A stretch of 64,000 nt of DNA from Bog-950 sp964615305 (GTDB lineage: Bacteria > Bacteroidota > Bacteroidia > Chitinophagales > LD1), in NCBI GenBank assembly GCA_964615305.1, contig CAZTNA010000003.1, positions 124,001 through 188,000 on the forward strand, in the 5' to 3' direction. The notes under the pieces were generated by a model. It made no database searches. It was not told the origin of the DNA and was given only the letters and a program-made list of their open reading frames with translations. Both the position numbers and the translations under genes were made by a program. Positions 6,940 through 16,018 of this stretch are shown one piece after another. The number at the start of each line of letters is the position of its first letter. Positions within the stretch are counted from its first letter, which is position 1.

Positions 6940-8733
6940 CTATTTAACCGTACTGCTGTAGTTAAATATAACATCGTTGGCAAGCGGACTGTCAAATATT
7001 AGCTTAAACGAACCATTGGTTTGGTCTGCTATATGGTAGTTGCAGGCAGTATCCTTAAAACTTACGGTAATTTTTGAGGTGGCTGACAGGCGCCCATCCA
7101 TTACCACATACTGGCTAAGCCCTTTGTAAACGGTGCCTTCGGCTATAAACACCAACTGCTCCAATTTTTTTCCGCTCAGATCTTCCACCATTTTTTCGAG
7201 GCGGGCTATGCGAGCGTTTTGGCCTTCGTCACTTGTTTTGCTTTCGGCACGCAACTGGCGTAGGGCACCGGTGTTGAGCGACACAGCAGCGCCTATGTCG
7301 TACACATACTCACCATTATTTCGCTTCGAAGCTTTGGTAATAAAGCCGGGTGTTGTAAGCGGATCGTTAATTATTATGGGCTCTTTGCTTTTGGGGTCGG
7401 TAACAAGTTTTGGCCGTATGCGGTCAATTAAGTCTAGGTCGTTGTGTAAATCTTGGTACAGCCAATTAGTTGAATTAGCCCAGTAGCGCCAGGCGGATAC
7501 ATCGGCCCAGTTATCATAAGCGCCTATCCAGTCGAGCTCGAAATACGGATATTGGGTATTGCCCACCCAACTGGCCCAGTGCATAACCGGCCCCGAACCA
7601 TCCCAGGTGGCAATTTCGCGAATGTCGTAATTGCGGTTGTAGCCATCGGCTACGTGCCAATCAATATAAGGGGTGCCGTTGCCGTAAGCACCACGTGGGT
7701 CATTGCCACCCAATTCTATACTACCCCCTTGATCATCGCGCAGCAGCGAGTTTGACCATTGCAAATTTTGCCCCGAACCAGCCCATGGGCCAATACGAGA
7801 AAAACCGCTGCTGGAGCCCAGCACAAGATCGTTACCGGCACCGCTTGACGAGGCTTCAGTATATAGGCCGACATAGTTCCACGCGGTGCCAATGCGCAGC
7901 CGTCCTCTGCCGCCCTGGTTAAGGTTTTCGTTACCCTGTACGTGCGCGTTGTTTTCTAACCACATATCGGTGGCATACACGTTTACTCCATTGCCGCTTA
8001 CAGCTAATCGTACTTGTGGCACCGTAGCGCCTATGCCCACAAGGCCACCGGCAGTAACTCTTGCGCGCTCGGTATTACTGGTTCTTATTACCCAGTCAAC
8101 CCCATCTGTGGTGCCTATAAAGTTTACTGCGGGGTTGGTGCCCGCATTGCCCAGCAGCGCCCAACCGCTGGTGGTGGTAAGCAGTTGGCTCCAGGGTGTA
8201 TTAGCAGCATTGTTGGTTTTTCGAAACCATAAGTTTTGATCAAAAAAACTACCGGCTATTTGCAGCGCGTAATTATTGCCGGTGTTGCTGTGGCGGGTAT
8301 CTATCAAGTGCCACCAACTGCCCGCCCCTGCCGGGTAATTAGTAGGCGTGCTGGTTTCGTAAAATCCGCTTTGCGCACCGGCATTGCCCTGCAAGCCTGC
8401 ATTGTCGCGGGTTTCGGTGCGCTGGTTCGAGTTGCCAAACCCAAAAGTACCGGTGGCCAAATCGAGCCTGTAAGCAGGTATGGCGGTGCCTATGCCAACA
8501 TTGCCGTTTGTAAGTAAGCGCATACGCTCTACAGCATTTGTTCTTAATACCAGTGATTGATTATCGGTAGTACCCAAATAATGGGTGGCCGGGTTGGTAT
8601 TGGTATTGCCTAACACCCTCCAATAGGGGCCGGCACCGGTGTTTAATACTTCGGCCTGCGCCAATACGCCTTGAGAATAAAAGCTACCTGTTGCAAACAG
8701 GACGGCTCCGGCAAAAACTACAAAGGCGCGCAT
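6940..8733 (-). CDS. Large secreted fibre-like protein with modular head repeats
   Basis: The 597-residue product starts at 8733 so that a signal peptide (MRAFVVFAGAVLFATGSF) is at the N-terminus. It carries modules found in phage-tail-fibre-like surface proteins of Bacteroidota: the GPYWRVLGNTNTNPATHYLG unit, then a block such as ERMRLLTNGNVGIGT, both repeated later in the protein. Near the C-terminus, DLIDRIRPKLVTDP and a short coiled coil (about 500-525) resemble a divergent S74-type trimerisation region, although the usual SDxRLK motif is absent. A final strand-rich segment resembles the end of the divergent 1186-residue neighbour. It is probably a trimeric surface or extracellular fibre. 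No T9SS tail is seen. Confidence 0.7.
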   Translation of the reverse strand: MRAFVVFAGAVLFATGSFYSQGVLAQAEVLNTGAGPYWRVLGNTNTNPATHYLGTTDNQSLVLRTNAVERMRLLTNGNVGIGTAIPAYRLDLATGTFGFGNSNQRTETRDNAGLQGNAGAQSGFYETSTPTNYPAGAGSWWHLIDTRHSNTGNNYALQIAGSFFDQNLWFRKTNNAANTPWSQLLTTTSGWALLGNAGTNPAVNFIGTTDGVDWVIRTSNTERARVTAGGLVGIGATVPQVRLAVSGNGVNVYATDMWLENNAHVQGNENLNQGGRGRLRIGTAWNYVGLYTEASSSGAGNDLVLGSSSGFSRIGPWAGSGQNLQWSNSLLRDDQGGSIELGGNDPRGAYGNGTPYIDWHVADGYNRNYDIREIATWDGSGPVMHWASWVGNTQYPYFELDWIGAYDNWADVSAWRYWANSTNWLYQDLHNDLDLIDRIRPKLVTDPKSKEPIIINDPLTTPGFITKASKRNNGEYVYDIGAAVSLNTGALRQLRAESKTSDEGQNARIARLEKMVEDLSGKKLEQLVFIAEGTVYKGLSQYVVMDGRLSATSKITVSFKDTACNYHIADQTNGSFKLIFDSPLANDVIFNYSSTVK

Positions 8734-8901
8734 GGTTAAAATAATAAACACCGAAAGTAAAACATTTTTATAGTGCCAAAAAATAAATGCAGCACAAAAA
8801 AAGTTAGATCATGTATAGGTTGATTTACGCGCATTGTTTAACACACACACTGTGTAAACTATATTAGGTGTTATTAGTTTAGCACTTTCAAAAAAATACG
8901 G
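8734..8901. promoter_or_regulatory. Shared intergenic region between two divergent fibre genes
   Basis: This 168-bp AT-rich stretch separates two divergently transcribed paralogues and must hold both promoters. An imperfect dyad around 8837-8862 pairs GTTTAACAC with GTGTAAAC. No convincing TAnnTTTG box is seen for either gene, so the promoter positions are not assigned. Confidence 0.35.
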
Positions 8902-11900
8902 ATGAAACAAGCGCTTACCCTAATAGGCATAATATTTTTTATTCAGGCAGCCATGGCACAGGCCGATGAAGTAATAAACCCCAGCGCAGGTATTTATTGG
9001 CGGCTAAGAGGTAACGTAAATACTAACGACCCTGTTACACCGCCCGTTTATGGCACCTCAACTATAGGTGCCACCGAACATTTTTTAGGTACCACCGATG
9101 CCAACGATGTAGCATTTGGCACAGATAGACTAGAGCGTATGCGCATAAAACAAACCACTGGCTATGTGGGTATAGGTACGGCCACACCCACCACCCGCCT
9201 TGATGTGCTTTCGCGCAATGGTTGGGATGTAGTAAACACCTCGGGCGATATGACCATTTCCGGCACTTACCCTTTTAGAATAGGTGTGGCACAAGGCGGT
9301 GCCGGTGCGGGAGATGTGTATATGCTATCGCGCCTTGGCACACAGCGTATTTTTATGGGGGGCGGTACCAATAATCAAATACTTACAGTGTCGGGTGTTG
9401 CCAATGCAGTGGGTGTTCGCACCACAGGCGTACTTGTACCTGCATCTGCTATAGATGTGGTTGGCGATTTGGCGTTGCGTGAAGGTACTGCCATAGCTGT
9501 ATTGGCTGGTAACAATGCTATAGCACTAACAGGCGAATACAGCCATTACAGATTGACAGGAGCATCTGCTTTTGCAGTAAATACTATTACTAATGGCAAC
9601 GATGGACAAGTGCTGACCCTTATAAATGCTACCGGACAGATAATGACCATCAATAATAACAACGCAGCAAACGGAATACTGACAGGCACAGGCGCTAACT
9701 TAGTATCAACAGCTGCAGCCAACAACTCAGTTACTTTAATTTACAACGCCACACTGGCTCGTTGGGTAGTAACCTCCAGCACAAATATGGTTGGCGGAAA
9801 CGACTGGCACCTAACAGGAAACACCGGCACCAACGACCCCGCTATACCGGTTACCTACGGCACATCCACAATTGCTGCTACCGAAAACTGGATGGGCACT
9901 ACCGATGCTAATGATATAGTGTTTGGCACCAATAATTTAGAGCGCATGCGCTTAAAGCAAACCAATGGATATGTTGGTATAGGCACTGCGGCACCCGCTG
10001 CCACTACAGAAATATATGCCAACAGCGCTGTTCTTGTGCCTCAGTTATTGTTGAGAGAAAACGGAAACGACTACGCCCGCCTTTCGTTTATGAACACCAA
10101 CACCGCTGCTAAACACTGGACCACCTCTGCCTATTTAGATGCAGCCACCGATGCCAACTCTGTCTTCAATGTTTACTATAGCACGGCTACCAATATTTTT
10201 TCTGTAACCGGAAACAACCGTGCGGGAGTAATGGTAAATCAGATACCCAACACCACCTTTGATGTAAATGGCGATTTTGCTATGCGCGAAGGAACGGCTA
10301 TTGCTTTAGCGAATGGTGTCAATAGTAATATAGCGGTGGGAGCTACTTCACATATACGCATTACGGGCCCCACAGCGGCTTTTTCTATTACCGGTATTGC
10401 CGGTGGAGTAAATGGTAAAGTAGTAACGCTGATAAATACTACCGCGCAGCAAATGACTTTAACAAACGATGCAACATCTGTAGCGGCCAATCGCATTTAC
10501 AACCCTGCTGGTTTGCCGTTAGTATTAAACGGACAATACAATACGGTTACACTGATTTACAACAGCACATTGGCGCGTTGGGTTATTAAAGGCACAGGAA
10601 ACGACTCTTATGCTAACGACTGGCACTTAACCGGCAATACAGGCATTAACGACCCTGCCGCACCTGTTACCTACGGCACCTCTGCAATTGCTGCTACCGA
10701 AAACTGGATGGGCACTACCGATGCTAATGATATAGTGTTTGGCACCAATAATTTAGAGCGTATGCGAATAAAGCAAACCACCGGCAGTGTGGGTATTGGT
10801 CTTGCCACTTCGGGCGATGCGTTGGCGGTTACAAACATCGCTGCTGCTGCCAACAAACGAATACGAGTGGGCTCTCACACTAATTTTAATGAAACCGAGG
10901 CAGGAAGAATAACTTTTGATGAAAGTGTAAGTACATACACCGGCACAGCCAACTATTGCGGCCTTGAATTCAGACACGATGGCGCATTGAACAAATTATT
11001 TCTTGAAGCAGGATGCACCGGAACTATAAATCTTATGACCTATGAACGCGGAGGAAACATAGGTATAAACACCGCAGACCCTACCCAGGCATTAGAAATT
11101 GGAGGCACTGCGGCTCAAATTTACATGAACAGCCTTGCATCCAACATGCTTTATTACAATACAGAAGGAGTAGCTGCACCTACCTTTACCACCCGCAGTG
11201 TCGGAACCAAAATTGTTTTCTATCCACAAGTATCTGCCACCAGCGTTGACTATGCTATGGGTATAACCGGTGCTACGCTTTGGCGTTCTGTGCCCGAAGC
11301 GGCTGCGGCCTACAATCACCGCTGGTATGCGGGCACTACAGAATTAATGCGCCTGAGAGGTGATGGTCGTTTGGGAGTAGGAACCGGAGCTCCGGTTGCT
11401 ACACGCCTGCATTGTTTCGACCCATCTTTAGGTACTGCTCGGGTAGCTATATTTGCTAATGGGGCGGCAGACGGCACCGAAGTGCAGATTGGTAGCATAG
11501 AGTATATGCATGATTATGCAAACACTACCGACTTCAACAATGGTTTTAACTCAATAGGATTTACCATCAACTATGCTGCACCATCAGGGTATGATTTACA
11601 GTTGGCGTATGACTTTGCCGCAAAGCCCACCACCAATACATGGACCATTGCTTCAGACGCTCGATTAAAAGAAGATGTAAATCCGTTTAAAGACGGATTA
11701 AAAACGCTCAAACAGATTAATCCCGTTTACTTTAAATACACAGGTAAAGCGGGTCTACCGCAAGACTATGGTATAGGAGTATTAGCGCAGGAGATACAAA
11801 AAGTAGCGCCATACACGGTTGGTACTTGGGAATATCTTCCGGGTGAAACCCCTATTGACGACAACGCTAAATCAAAAATTGAAGAGTATTTGAGTTTAAA

Positions 11901-12462
11901 TAACGGAGCACTTACGTACGTTACCATTAACGCGGTTAAAGAGCTCGATAATAAAGTGGAGGCACTGCGCACCACACAAACCACTATTAGCGATTTTGGC
12001 ACAGCCAATATGAGCAGCGATCAGTTACATATTGATTACAGCAACGAGTTTTCATCGCAACTAACCGGCATGCCGGTGGTAACTATTACGGCAATTAACT
12101 CAGGAGCATCGCTGTATATTACGGAGCAAACCGAAAAAGGCTTTACGGTAAAATATAATGGTGCCGGCAAGCCCGCTTCGTTCAACTGGATGGCTATGGC
12201 TAAAGTTAACAGCCATATTACGGAGCCACAAACTGTTTACACCGAAGAAGAGCGCAACCGTATGATAAGCAAGGTAAAATTACATCCGGCTAAAATTGAA
12301 CTTCAAGCCGAGTTAGACGAAATGGCAAAACGCAAAGCAGAAGCAAAACAGCAAGAAGAGCGCGAAAAAGCCGAAGCAGCCGAAGTGGCTAAAACAGTAG
12401 TACCCAAACCTGTAGAGTTCTATCCAATACCCGATGATATGAAGGAACAGTTACCTAAATAA
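8902..12462 (+). CDS. Giant secreted fibre protein with peptidase S74 chaperone domain
   Basis: The 1186-residue protein has a signal peptide (MKQALTLIGIIFFIQAAMAQ) and three modules of about 270 residues, each opening like DWHLTGNTGTNDPA followed by GTTDANDIVFGTNNLERMR and VGIGTA. Residues about 915-1020 form a peptidase S74 intramolecular chaperone (SDARLKEDVNPF, GVLAQEIQKVAP). In phage tailspikes and human MYRF this domain trimerises the protein and then cuts itself off. After it comes a beta-type domain (VVTITAINSGASLYITEQTE) and a Lys/Glu/Ala-rich helix (about 1135-1165). The protein is probably a trimeric surface fibre. It is divergently paired with a related gene. Its export route is unclear, since no T9SS tail is seen. 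Confidence 0.85.
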   Translation: MKQALTLIGIIFFIQAAMAQADEVINPSAGIYWRLRGNVNTNDPVTPPVYGTSTIGATEHFLGTTDANDVAFGTDRLERMRIKQTTGYVGIGTATPTTRLDVLSRNGWDVVNTSGDMTISGTYPFRIGVAQGGAGAGDVYMLSRLGTQRIFMGGGTNNQILTVSGVANAVGVRTTGVLVPASAIDVVGDLALREGTAIAVLAGNNAIALTGEYSHYRLTGASAFAVNTITNGNDGQVLTLINATGQIMTINNNNAANGILTGTGANLVSTAAANNSVTLIYNATLARWVVTSSTNMVGGNDWHLTGNTGTNDPAIPVTYGTSTIAATENWMGTTDANDIVFGTNNLERMRLKQTNGYVGIGTAAPAATTEIYANSAVLVPQLLLRENGNDYARLSFMNTNTAAKHWTTSAYLDAATDANSVFNVYYSTATNIFSVTGNNRAGVMVNQIPNTTFDVNGDFAMREGTAIALANGVNSNIAVGATSHIRITGPTAAFSITGIAGGVNGKVVTLINTTAQQMTLTNDATSVAANRIYNPAGLPLVLNGQYNTVTLIYNSTLARWVIKGTGNDSYANDWHLTGNTGINDPAAPVTYGTSAIAATENWMGTTDANDIVFGTNNLERMRIKQTTGSVGIGLATSGDALAVTNIAAAANKRIRVGSHTNFNETEAGRITFDESVSTYTGTANYCGLEFRHDGALNKLFLEAGCTGTINLMTYERGGNIGINTADPTQALEIGGTAAQIYMNSLASNMLYYNTEGVAAPTFTTRSVGTKIVFYPQVSATSVDYAMGITGATLWRSVPEAAAAYNHRWYAGTTELMRLRGDGRLGVGTGAPVATRLHCFDPSLGTARVAIFANGAADGTEVQIGSIEYMHDYANTTDFNNGFNSIGFTINYAAPSGYDLQLAYDFAAKPTTNTWTIASDARLKEDVNPFKDGLKTLKQINPVYFKYTGKAGLPQDYGIGVLAQEIQKVAPYTVGTWEYLPGETPIDDNAKSKIEEYLSLNNGALTYVTINAVKELDNKVEALRTTQTTISDFGTANMSSDQLHIDYSNEFSSQLTGMPVVTITAINSGASLYITEQTEKGFTVKYNGAGKPASFNWMAMAKVNSHITEPQTVYTEEERNRMISKVKLHPAKIELQAELDEMAKRKAEAKQQEEREKAEAAEVAKTVVPKPVEFYPIPDDMKEQLPK
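9871..9944. repeat. 74-bp exact repeat in the S74 fibre gene, copy 1
   Basis: These 74 bases are identical to 10687-10760, 816 bases (272 codons) downstream in the same frame. They encode IAATENWMGTTDANDIVFGT and the following residues. Exact DNA identity inside more diverged modules suggests recent duplication or gene conversion. Confidence 0.9.
10687..10760. repeat. 74-bp exact repeat in the S74 fibre gene, copy 2
   Basis: This is the second identical copy, at the start of the third module. The corresponding stretch in the first module (from about 9064) has clearly diverged. Confidence 0.9.
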
Positions 12463-12471
12463 CTCTTTGTA

Positions 12472-12885
12472 TTAAATAGTGGCTATAACCTTTAGCTCAA
12501 TAGCTATTGGTGTGGGTAGCGATTTTATTTCAACGGTAGTACGGCATGGTTGAGCGTCTTTAAAATATTCGGCATACAACTGGTTGTAAATTGTAAAGTC
12601 GCGTTTCATATTGGTCAAAAAAACCGTTACGTCAATCATATTGTTCCATTCACTGCCGCTTTCTTCCAACACCGTTTTTACATTTTTAAAAACAGAATGG
12701 CATTGTGCCGCCATATCGTAGTTCACCAAATTGCCTTCGGCATCATATTCATTTCCCGGAATATGGTTGGTGCCCGCTTCGCGTGGCCCAATGCCAGAAA
12801 GAAAAAGCAGATTACCTACTTGCCTTGCATGCGGGTAAGCACCAACCGGTTTCGGTGCTTTATTGGTTGAAATTTTTTTACTCAT
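12472..12885 (-). CDS. RidA-family protein, probable 2-aminomuconate deaminase
   Basis: The 137-residue protein belongs to the YjgF/YER057c/UK114 (RidA) family of enamine/imine deaminases. The start at 12885 gives MSKKISTNKAPKPVGAYPHA, the usual family beginning. Its longer middle section (GPREAGTNHIPGNEYDAEG) is the style of 2-aminomuconate deaminases rather than plain RidA. Its ATG overlaps the TGA of the upstream dehydrogenase gene (ATGA), which suggests coupled translation. Together the two would turn 2-aminomuconate semialdehyde into 2-aminomuconate and then 4-oxalocrotonate, late steps of kynurenine or 2-aminophenol breakdown. The family is certain; the substrate is an inference from the neighbour. 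Confidence 0.82.
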   Translation of the reverse strand: MSKKISTNKAPKPVGAYPHARQVGNLLFLSGIGPREAGTNHIPGNEYDAEGNLVNYDMAAQCHSVFKNVKTVLEESGSEWNNMIDVTVFLTNMKRDFTIYNQLYAEYFKDAQPCRTTVEIKSLPTPIAIELKVIATI

Positions 12886-14324
12886 AATTTTACAAATACA
12901 TTTTTTGGTTCCGTAAAAAATCTCATCGCTTCCCATCCGCCTTCACGCCCCACTCCGCTTTGCTTTACACCGCCAAATGGGGTTCGCAAATCGCGCACCA
13001 GCCAGCAATTTATCCAAACTATTCCGGCTTCAACTTTTTCGGCAACACGATGTGCGCGCTTCAAATCATTTGTCCAAACAGAAGCAGATAAACCATACTT
13101 TACACTGTTCGCCATCATCAGGGCCTCTTCTTCCGTTTCAAAAGGAGTAAGTGTAACCACCGGTCCGAAAATTTCCTCCTGATTAGTGCGGCAGGTATAA
13201 CTTAGGTTGTCAATAACGGTTGGCTCAACAAAATAACCGTTAGAACATCTGCCTTCAAACTTTAATTCGTTGCCACCGGTCAGAATTTTTCCTCCTTCTT
13301 CTTTAGCGAGTTGTATATAAGAAAGAACTTTCTGTTTATGCTGTTGTGAAACGATAGCTCCCATAATAGATGATTCTTCATTCGGGTCGCCAACTTTCAA
13401 AGTTTTTACTCGTGCTGCAAATGCATCTCGGAATTTTTCGTAGATGGATTTTTCAATAAACACACGCGAGCCGCACAAACAAATTTCACCCTGATTGCTG
13501 AACGAAGCAGTAACAACTTGTTTCACTGTTTCTTCAAAATCGCAATCGGCAAAAACAAGGGTTGGGTTTTTTCCTCCAAGTTCCAGCGAAAGTTTTTTGA
13601 ACATCGGTGCTGCAGTTGCAGCAATTCGTTTTCCGGTTTCTGTTCCACCGGTAAACGAAATGGCTTTTATTCTCTCATGTTCAACAATTGCCTGACCGAC
13701 TTTATTTCCCAAACCGTGAACTATATTCAAAACCCCTTTCGGTAAACCCGCTTCAACACAAACCTTCGAAAGCAAGTAAGAGGTGTAAGGTGTTATCTCG
13801 CTCGGCTTTGCCACCACACAGTTACCGGTAGCAAGTGCTGGCGCAATTTTCCAACTGAACAAATACAAAGGCAAGTTCCATGGCGAAATACAACCGACAA
13901 CTCCAATCGGCTGACGCAGTGTATAATTAATTCCAACACCGGGCATTTGGTGGCTTTCGCTCGCAAAATGCTGAAGTGCCGAAGCGTAAAATCTGAAATT
14001 GGAAATAGCGCGTGGTATATCTACTGCACGCGCCAACTTCTGCGGCTTGCCGTTATCCTTACTTTCTGCCTTTACAAATTCTTCAAAACGGTTTTGTATT
14101 ACATCGGCAATACGCATCAGCATCATCATGCGCTCTTCCAAGGGGGTTTTGCTCCATTTTTCAAACGCACTCTTTGCCGCCTCGTAAGCCAACTGCACAT
14201 CGCGCACATCGCTGTCGGACACCATCGAATAAACAGCACCGGTGGCGGGTTCGTAGTTGTCGAGATAATTACCCGATGCGGGCTCTCTTAGTTCACCGTT
14301 GATATAGTTGTTGATTCTTTGCAT
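12882..14324 (-). CDS. Aldehyde dehydrogenase, probable 2-aminomuconate semialdehyde dehydrogenase
   Basis: This 480-residue NAD(P)-dependent aldehyde dehydrogenase has the nucleotide-binding segment SFTGGTETGKRIA, the general-base glutamate in LELGGKNP, the catalytic cysteine in GEICLCGSR, and EEIFGPVV. The C-terminal WLVRDLRTPFGGVKQSG is close to the form in ALDH8A1/AmnC-type enzymes acting on 2-aminomuconate or 2-hydroxymuconate semialdehyde. The start at 14324 (MQRINNYINGEL) is chosen over upstream positions because the family begins there and the extension is basic and unlike a leader. It is coupled by ATGA to the RidA-type gene. Confidence 0.88.
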   Translation of the reverse strand: MQRINNYINGELREPASGNYLDNYEPATGAVYSMVSDSDVRDVQLAYEAAKSAFEKWSKTPLEERMMMLMRIADVIQNRFEEFVKAESKDNGKPQKLARAVDIPRAISNFRFYASALQHFASESHQMPGVGINYTLRQPIGVVGCISPWNLPLYLFSWKIAPALATGNCVVAKPSEITPYTSYLLSKVCVEAGLPKGVLNIVHGLGNKVGQAIVEHERIKAISFTGGTETGKRIAATAAPMFKKLSLELGGKNPTLVFADCDFEETVKQVVTASFSNQGEICLCGSRVFIEKSIYEKFRDAFAARVKTLKVGDPNEESSIMGAIVSQQHKQKVLSYIQLAKEEGGKILTGGNELKFEGRCSNGYFVEPTVIDNLSYTCRTNQEEIFGPVVTLTPFETEEEALMMANSVKYGLSASVWTNDLKRAHRVAEKVEAGIVWINCWLVRDLRTPFGGVKQSGVGREGGWEAMRFFTEPKNVFVKL

Positions 14325-14384
14325 AACTCTTTTGCGAATGTAACAACACAAATTGATTACCATTAATTCTGAAAACAAAACTAC

Positions 14385-15797
14385 ATGCAAATGCAATCTA
14401 CCTTCTACGCGGTTGTTTCCATCTTTTTCTTTTGGGGATTTATGGCTGCCAGCAACGGAATTTTTATTCCATTTTGTAAAGAGCACTTTCGGTTGTCGCA
14501 GTTTCAAAGCCAGCTCATTGATTCTACTTTTTATGGCGGTTACTTTATTGGTTCGCTGTTGTTGTTTCTTTACACAGCTTTCCGCAAAAAAGATTTTGTG
14601 AATGAACATGGCTACGCAAAATCATTTTCTATCGGTTTAATTATTTCTGCCCTGGGTGCTTTGTGTATGATTCCATCGCTGCACATGGGCAGTTATGGTT
14701 TAATACTTACTTCGTTCTTTTTAATTGCTCTTGGTTTCTGTTTGCAGCAAACGGCCGCCAACCCGTTTGTCATTTTGCTGGGTGAAGAACGAACAGGCGC
14801 ACACCGCCTCAACTTAGCCGGAGGGGTAAATTCTTTCGGTACCACCATCGGCCCCTTGATTGTTGCCTACTTTTTGTTTGGCGGCATTTCAGTGGCTAGC
14901 ACACCCAACACCGTTGAGCTAAAAAATGTTGACACACTTTACGGAATTCTGATTGTGCTTTTTCTGGCGCTTGCCCTTCTGCTTCGCTCCATTAAAATTG
15001 AAGAGAAACTGCAAACCCAAGAGCAGAACTTTTCATTAGCCGCGCTCAAGTATCCGCAGTTAGTTATGGGTATGGTAGCCATTTTTGTTTATGTAGGTGT
15101 AGAAGTAACCATTCAAAGCAATATGGGCGCGCTGCTCAACACCCCCGAATACGGAAACATCCCAAGCAACTTAATCTTCCCCTTCATTTCGCTTTACTGG
15201 GGTAGTTTGATGATGGGGCGCTGGACAGGGGCCAGCGAATCGCTTTCAGAGAACAAGAACACCAGAAAGATTCTTCAATCGGTTTTGCCGTTTGTTGCGT
15301 TTGCGGTAGTGTATGTGGTGAACTACCTGAAAGCGCAAGGCATAGAGAATGTTCATTTGAATGAAGTGTATATTCCCTATCTCGGCTTTGTTGTACTAAT
15401 GGTGGCAGTCAGCTATTTCAGCATTGAGAACTCTGCTAAAATGCTGCTCGCGTTTTCAGTAGCTGCTGCGCTTTGCATGGTAGGCGGCATGATGACCAGC
15501 GGAAATACTTCACTGATGTTTTTTCTGAGTGGCGGTTTGTGGTGCTCGGTGATGTGGCCGTGCATTTTTGCGCAAGCGATAAAAAACTTAGGCAACTACA
15601 CTTCGCAGGCAAGCTCATTTTTAATTATGATGATTTTGGGTGGTGCTGTCATTCCTCCGTTTCAGGGTTGGCTGGCCGATGTTACGAGCATTAAAATGTC
15701 ATACATCATTACACCGCTTTGCTTTGCGTATCTCGCATACTATGGCTGGTGGGCGTTGAACAATAATACAGGCGAAGAAGTAAAAGTGAATCATTGA
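14385..15797 (+). CDS. FucP-type sugar/proton symporter (MFS, FHS family)
   Basis: The 470-residue inner-membrane protein has about twelve hydrophobic helices and the fucose-galactose-glucose:H+ symporter pattern, including QQTAANPFVILLGEERTGAH and NLAGGVNSFGTTIGPLI. Such permeases import fucose, glucose, galactose or related sugars. It starts 60 bases from, and divergent to, the dehydrogenase operon. The GH92 mannosidase 1.5 kb downstream makes import of a glycan sugar plausible, but the substrate is not shown. A second ATG at 14391 is an equally good start. Confidence 0.88.
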   Translation: MQMQSTFYAVVSIFFFWGFMAASNGIFIPFCKEHFRLSQFQSQLIDSTFYGGYFIGSLLLFLYTAFRKKDFVNEHGYAKSFSIGLIISALGALCMIPSLHMGSYGLILTSFFLIALGFCLQQTAANPFVILLGEERTGAHRLNLAGGVNSFGTTIGPLIVAYFLFGGISVASTPNTVELKNVDTLYGILIVLFLALALLLRSIKIEEKLQTQEQNFSLAALKYPQLVMGMVAIFVYVGVEVTIQSNMGALLNTPEYGNIPSNLIFPFISLYWGSLMMGRWTGASESLSENKNTRKILQSVLPFVAFAVVYVVNYLKAQGIENVHLNEVYIPYLGFVVLMVAVSYFSIENSAKMLLAFSVAAALCMVGGMMTSGNTSLMFFLSGGLWCSVMWPCIFAQAIKNLGNYTSQASSFLIMMILGGAVIPPFQGWLADVTSIKMSYIITPLCFAYLAYYGWWALNNNTGEEVKVNH

Positions 15798-15826
15798 TAT
15801 AAAACATCAATTGCTATATTTAAACT

Positions 15827-16009
15827 ATGGAGAAAGTTGTGGTAGTAATCAACAATATACAACAGAACGATTCTGCTTACTGGGTAAGCAAATCTGTAGA
15901 AGAACGTCTTAACGCCATTGAATTTCTTCGCAAACAATTGCCCGATTATGAGAATCAACTTTCCGCTCGACTTCAAAGGGTTTGTAGAGTTATTGCAAAG
16001 ACAGAATGA
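15827..16009 (+). CDS. Small protein resembling a nucleotidyltransferase-associated antitoxin-like family
   Basis: The 60-residue product has the pattern NDSAYWVSKSVEERLNAIEF followed by LRKQ and a C-terminal RLQRVCRVI. From memory this resembles small proteins usually encoded directly before a nucleotidyltransferase of the AbiEii type. Here the next gene, 9 bases downstream, is instead a T9SS secreted protein, so this gene would be an orphan that has lost its partner. The assignment rests on recall only, and the function is not established. Confidence 0.5.
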   Translation: MEKVVVVINNIQQNDSAYWVSKSVEERLNAIEFLRKQLPDYENQLSARLQRVCRVIAKTE

Positions 16010-16018
16010 TTTTATCAA

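Noticed and set aside
6940..8733. T9SS sorting domain at the end of the fibre protein
   Set aside because: The C-terminus lacks the NPxxD-type strand and the final LVK-type pattern; it matches the other fibre protein instead.
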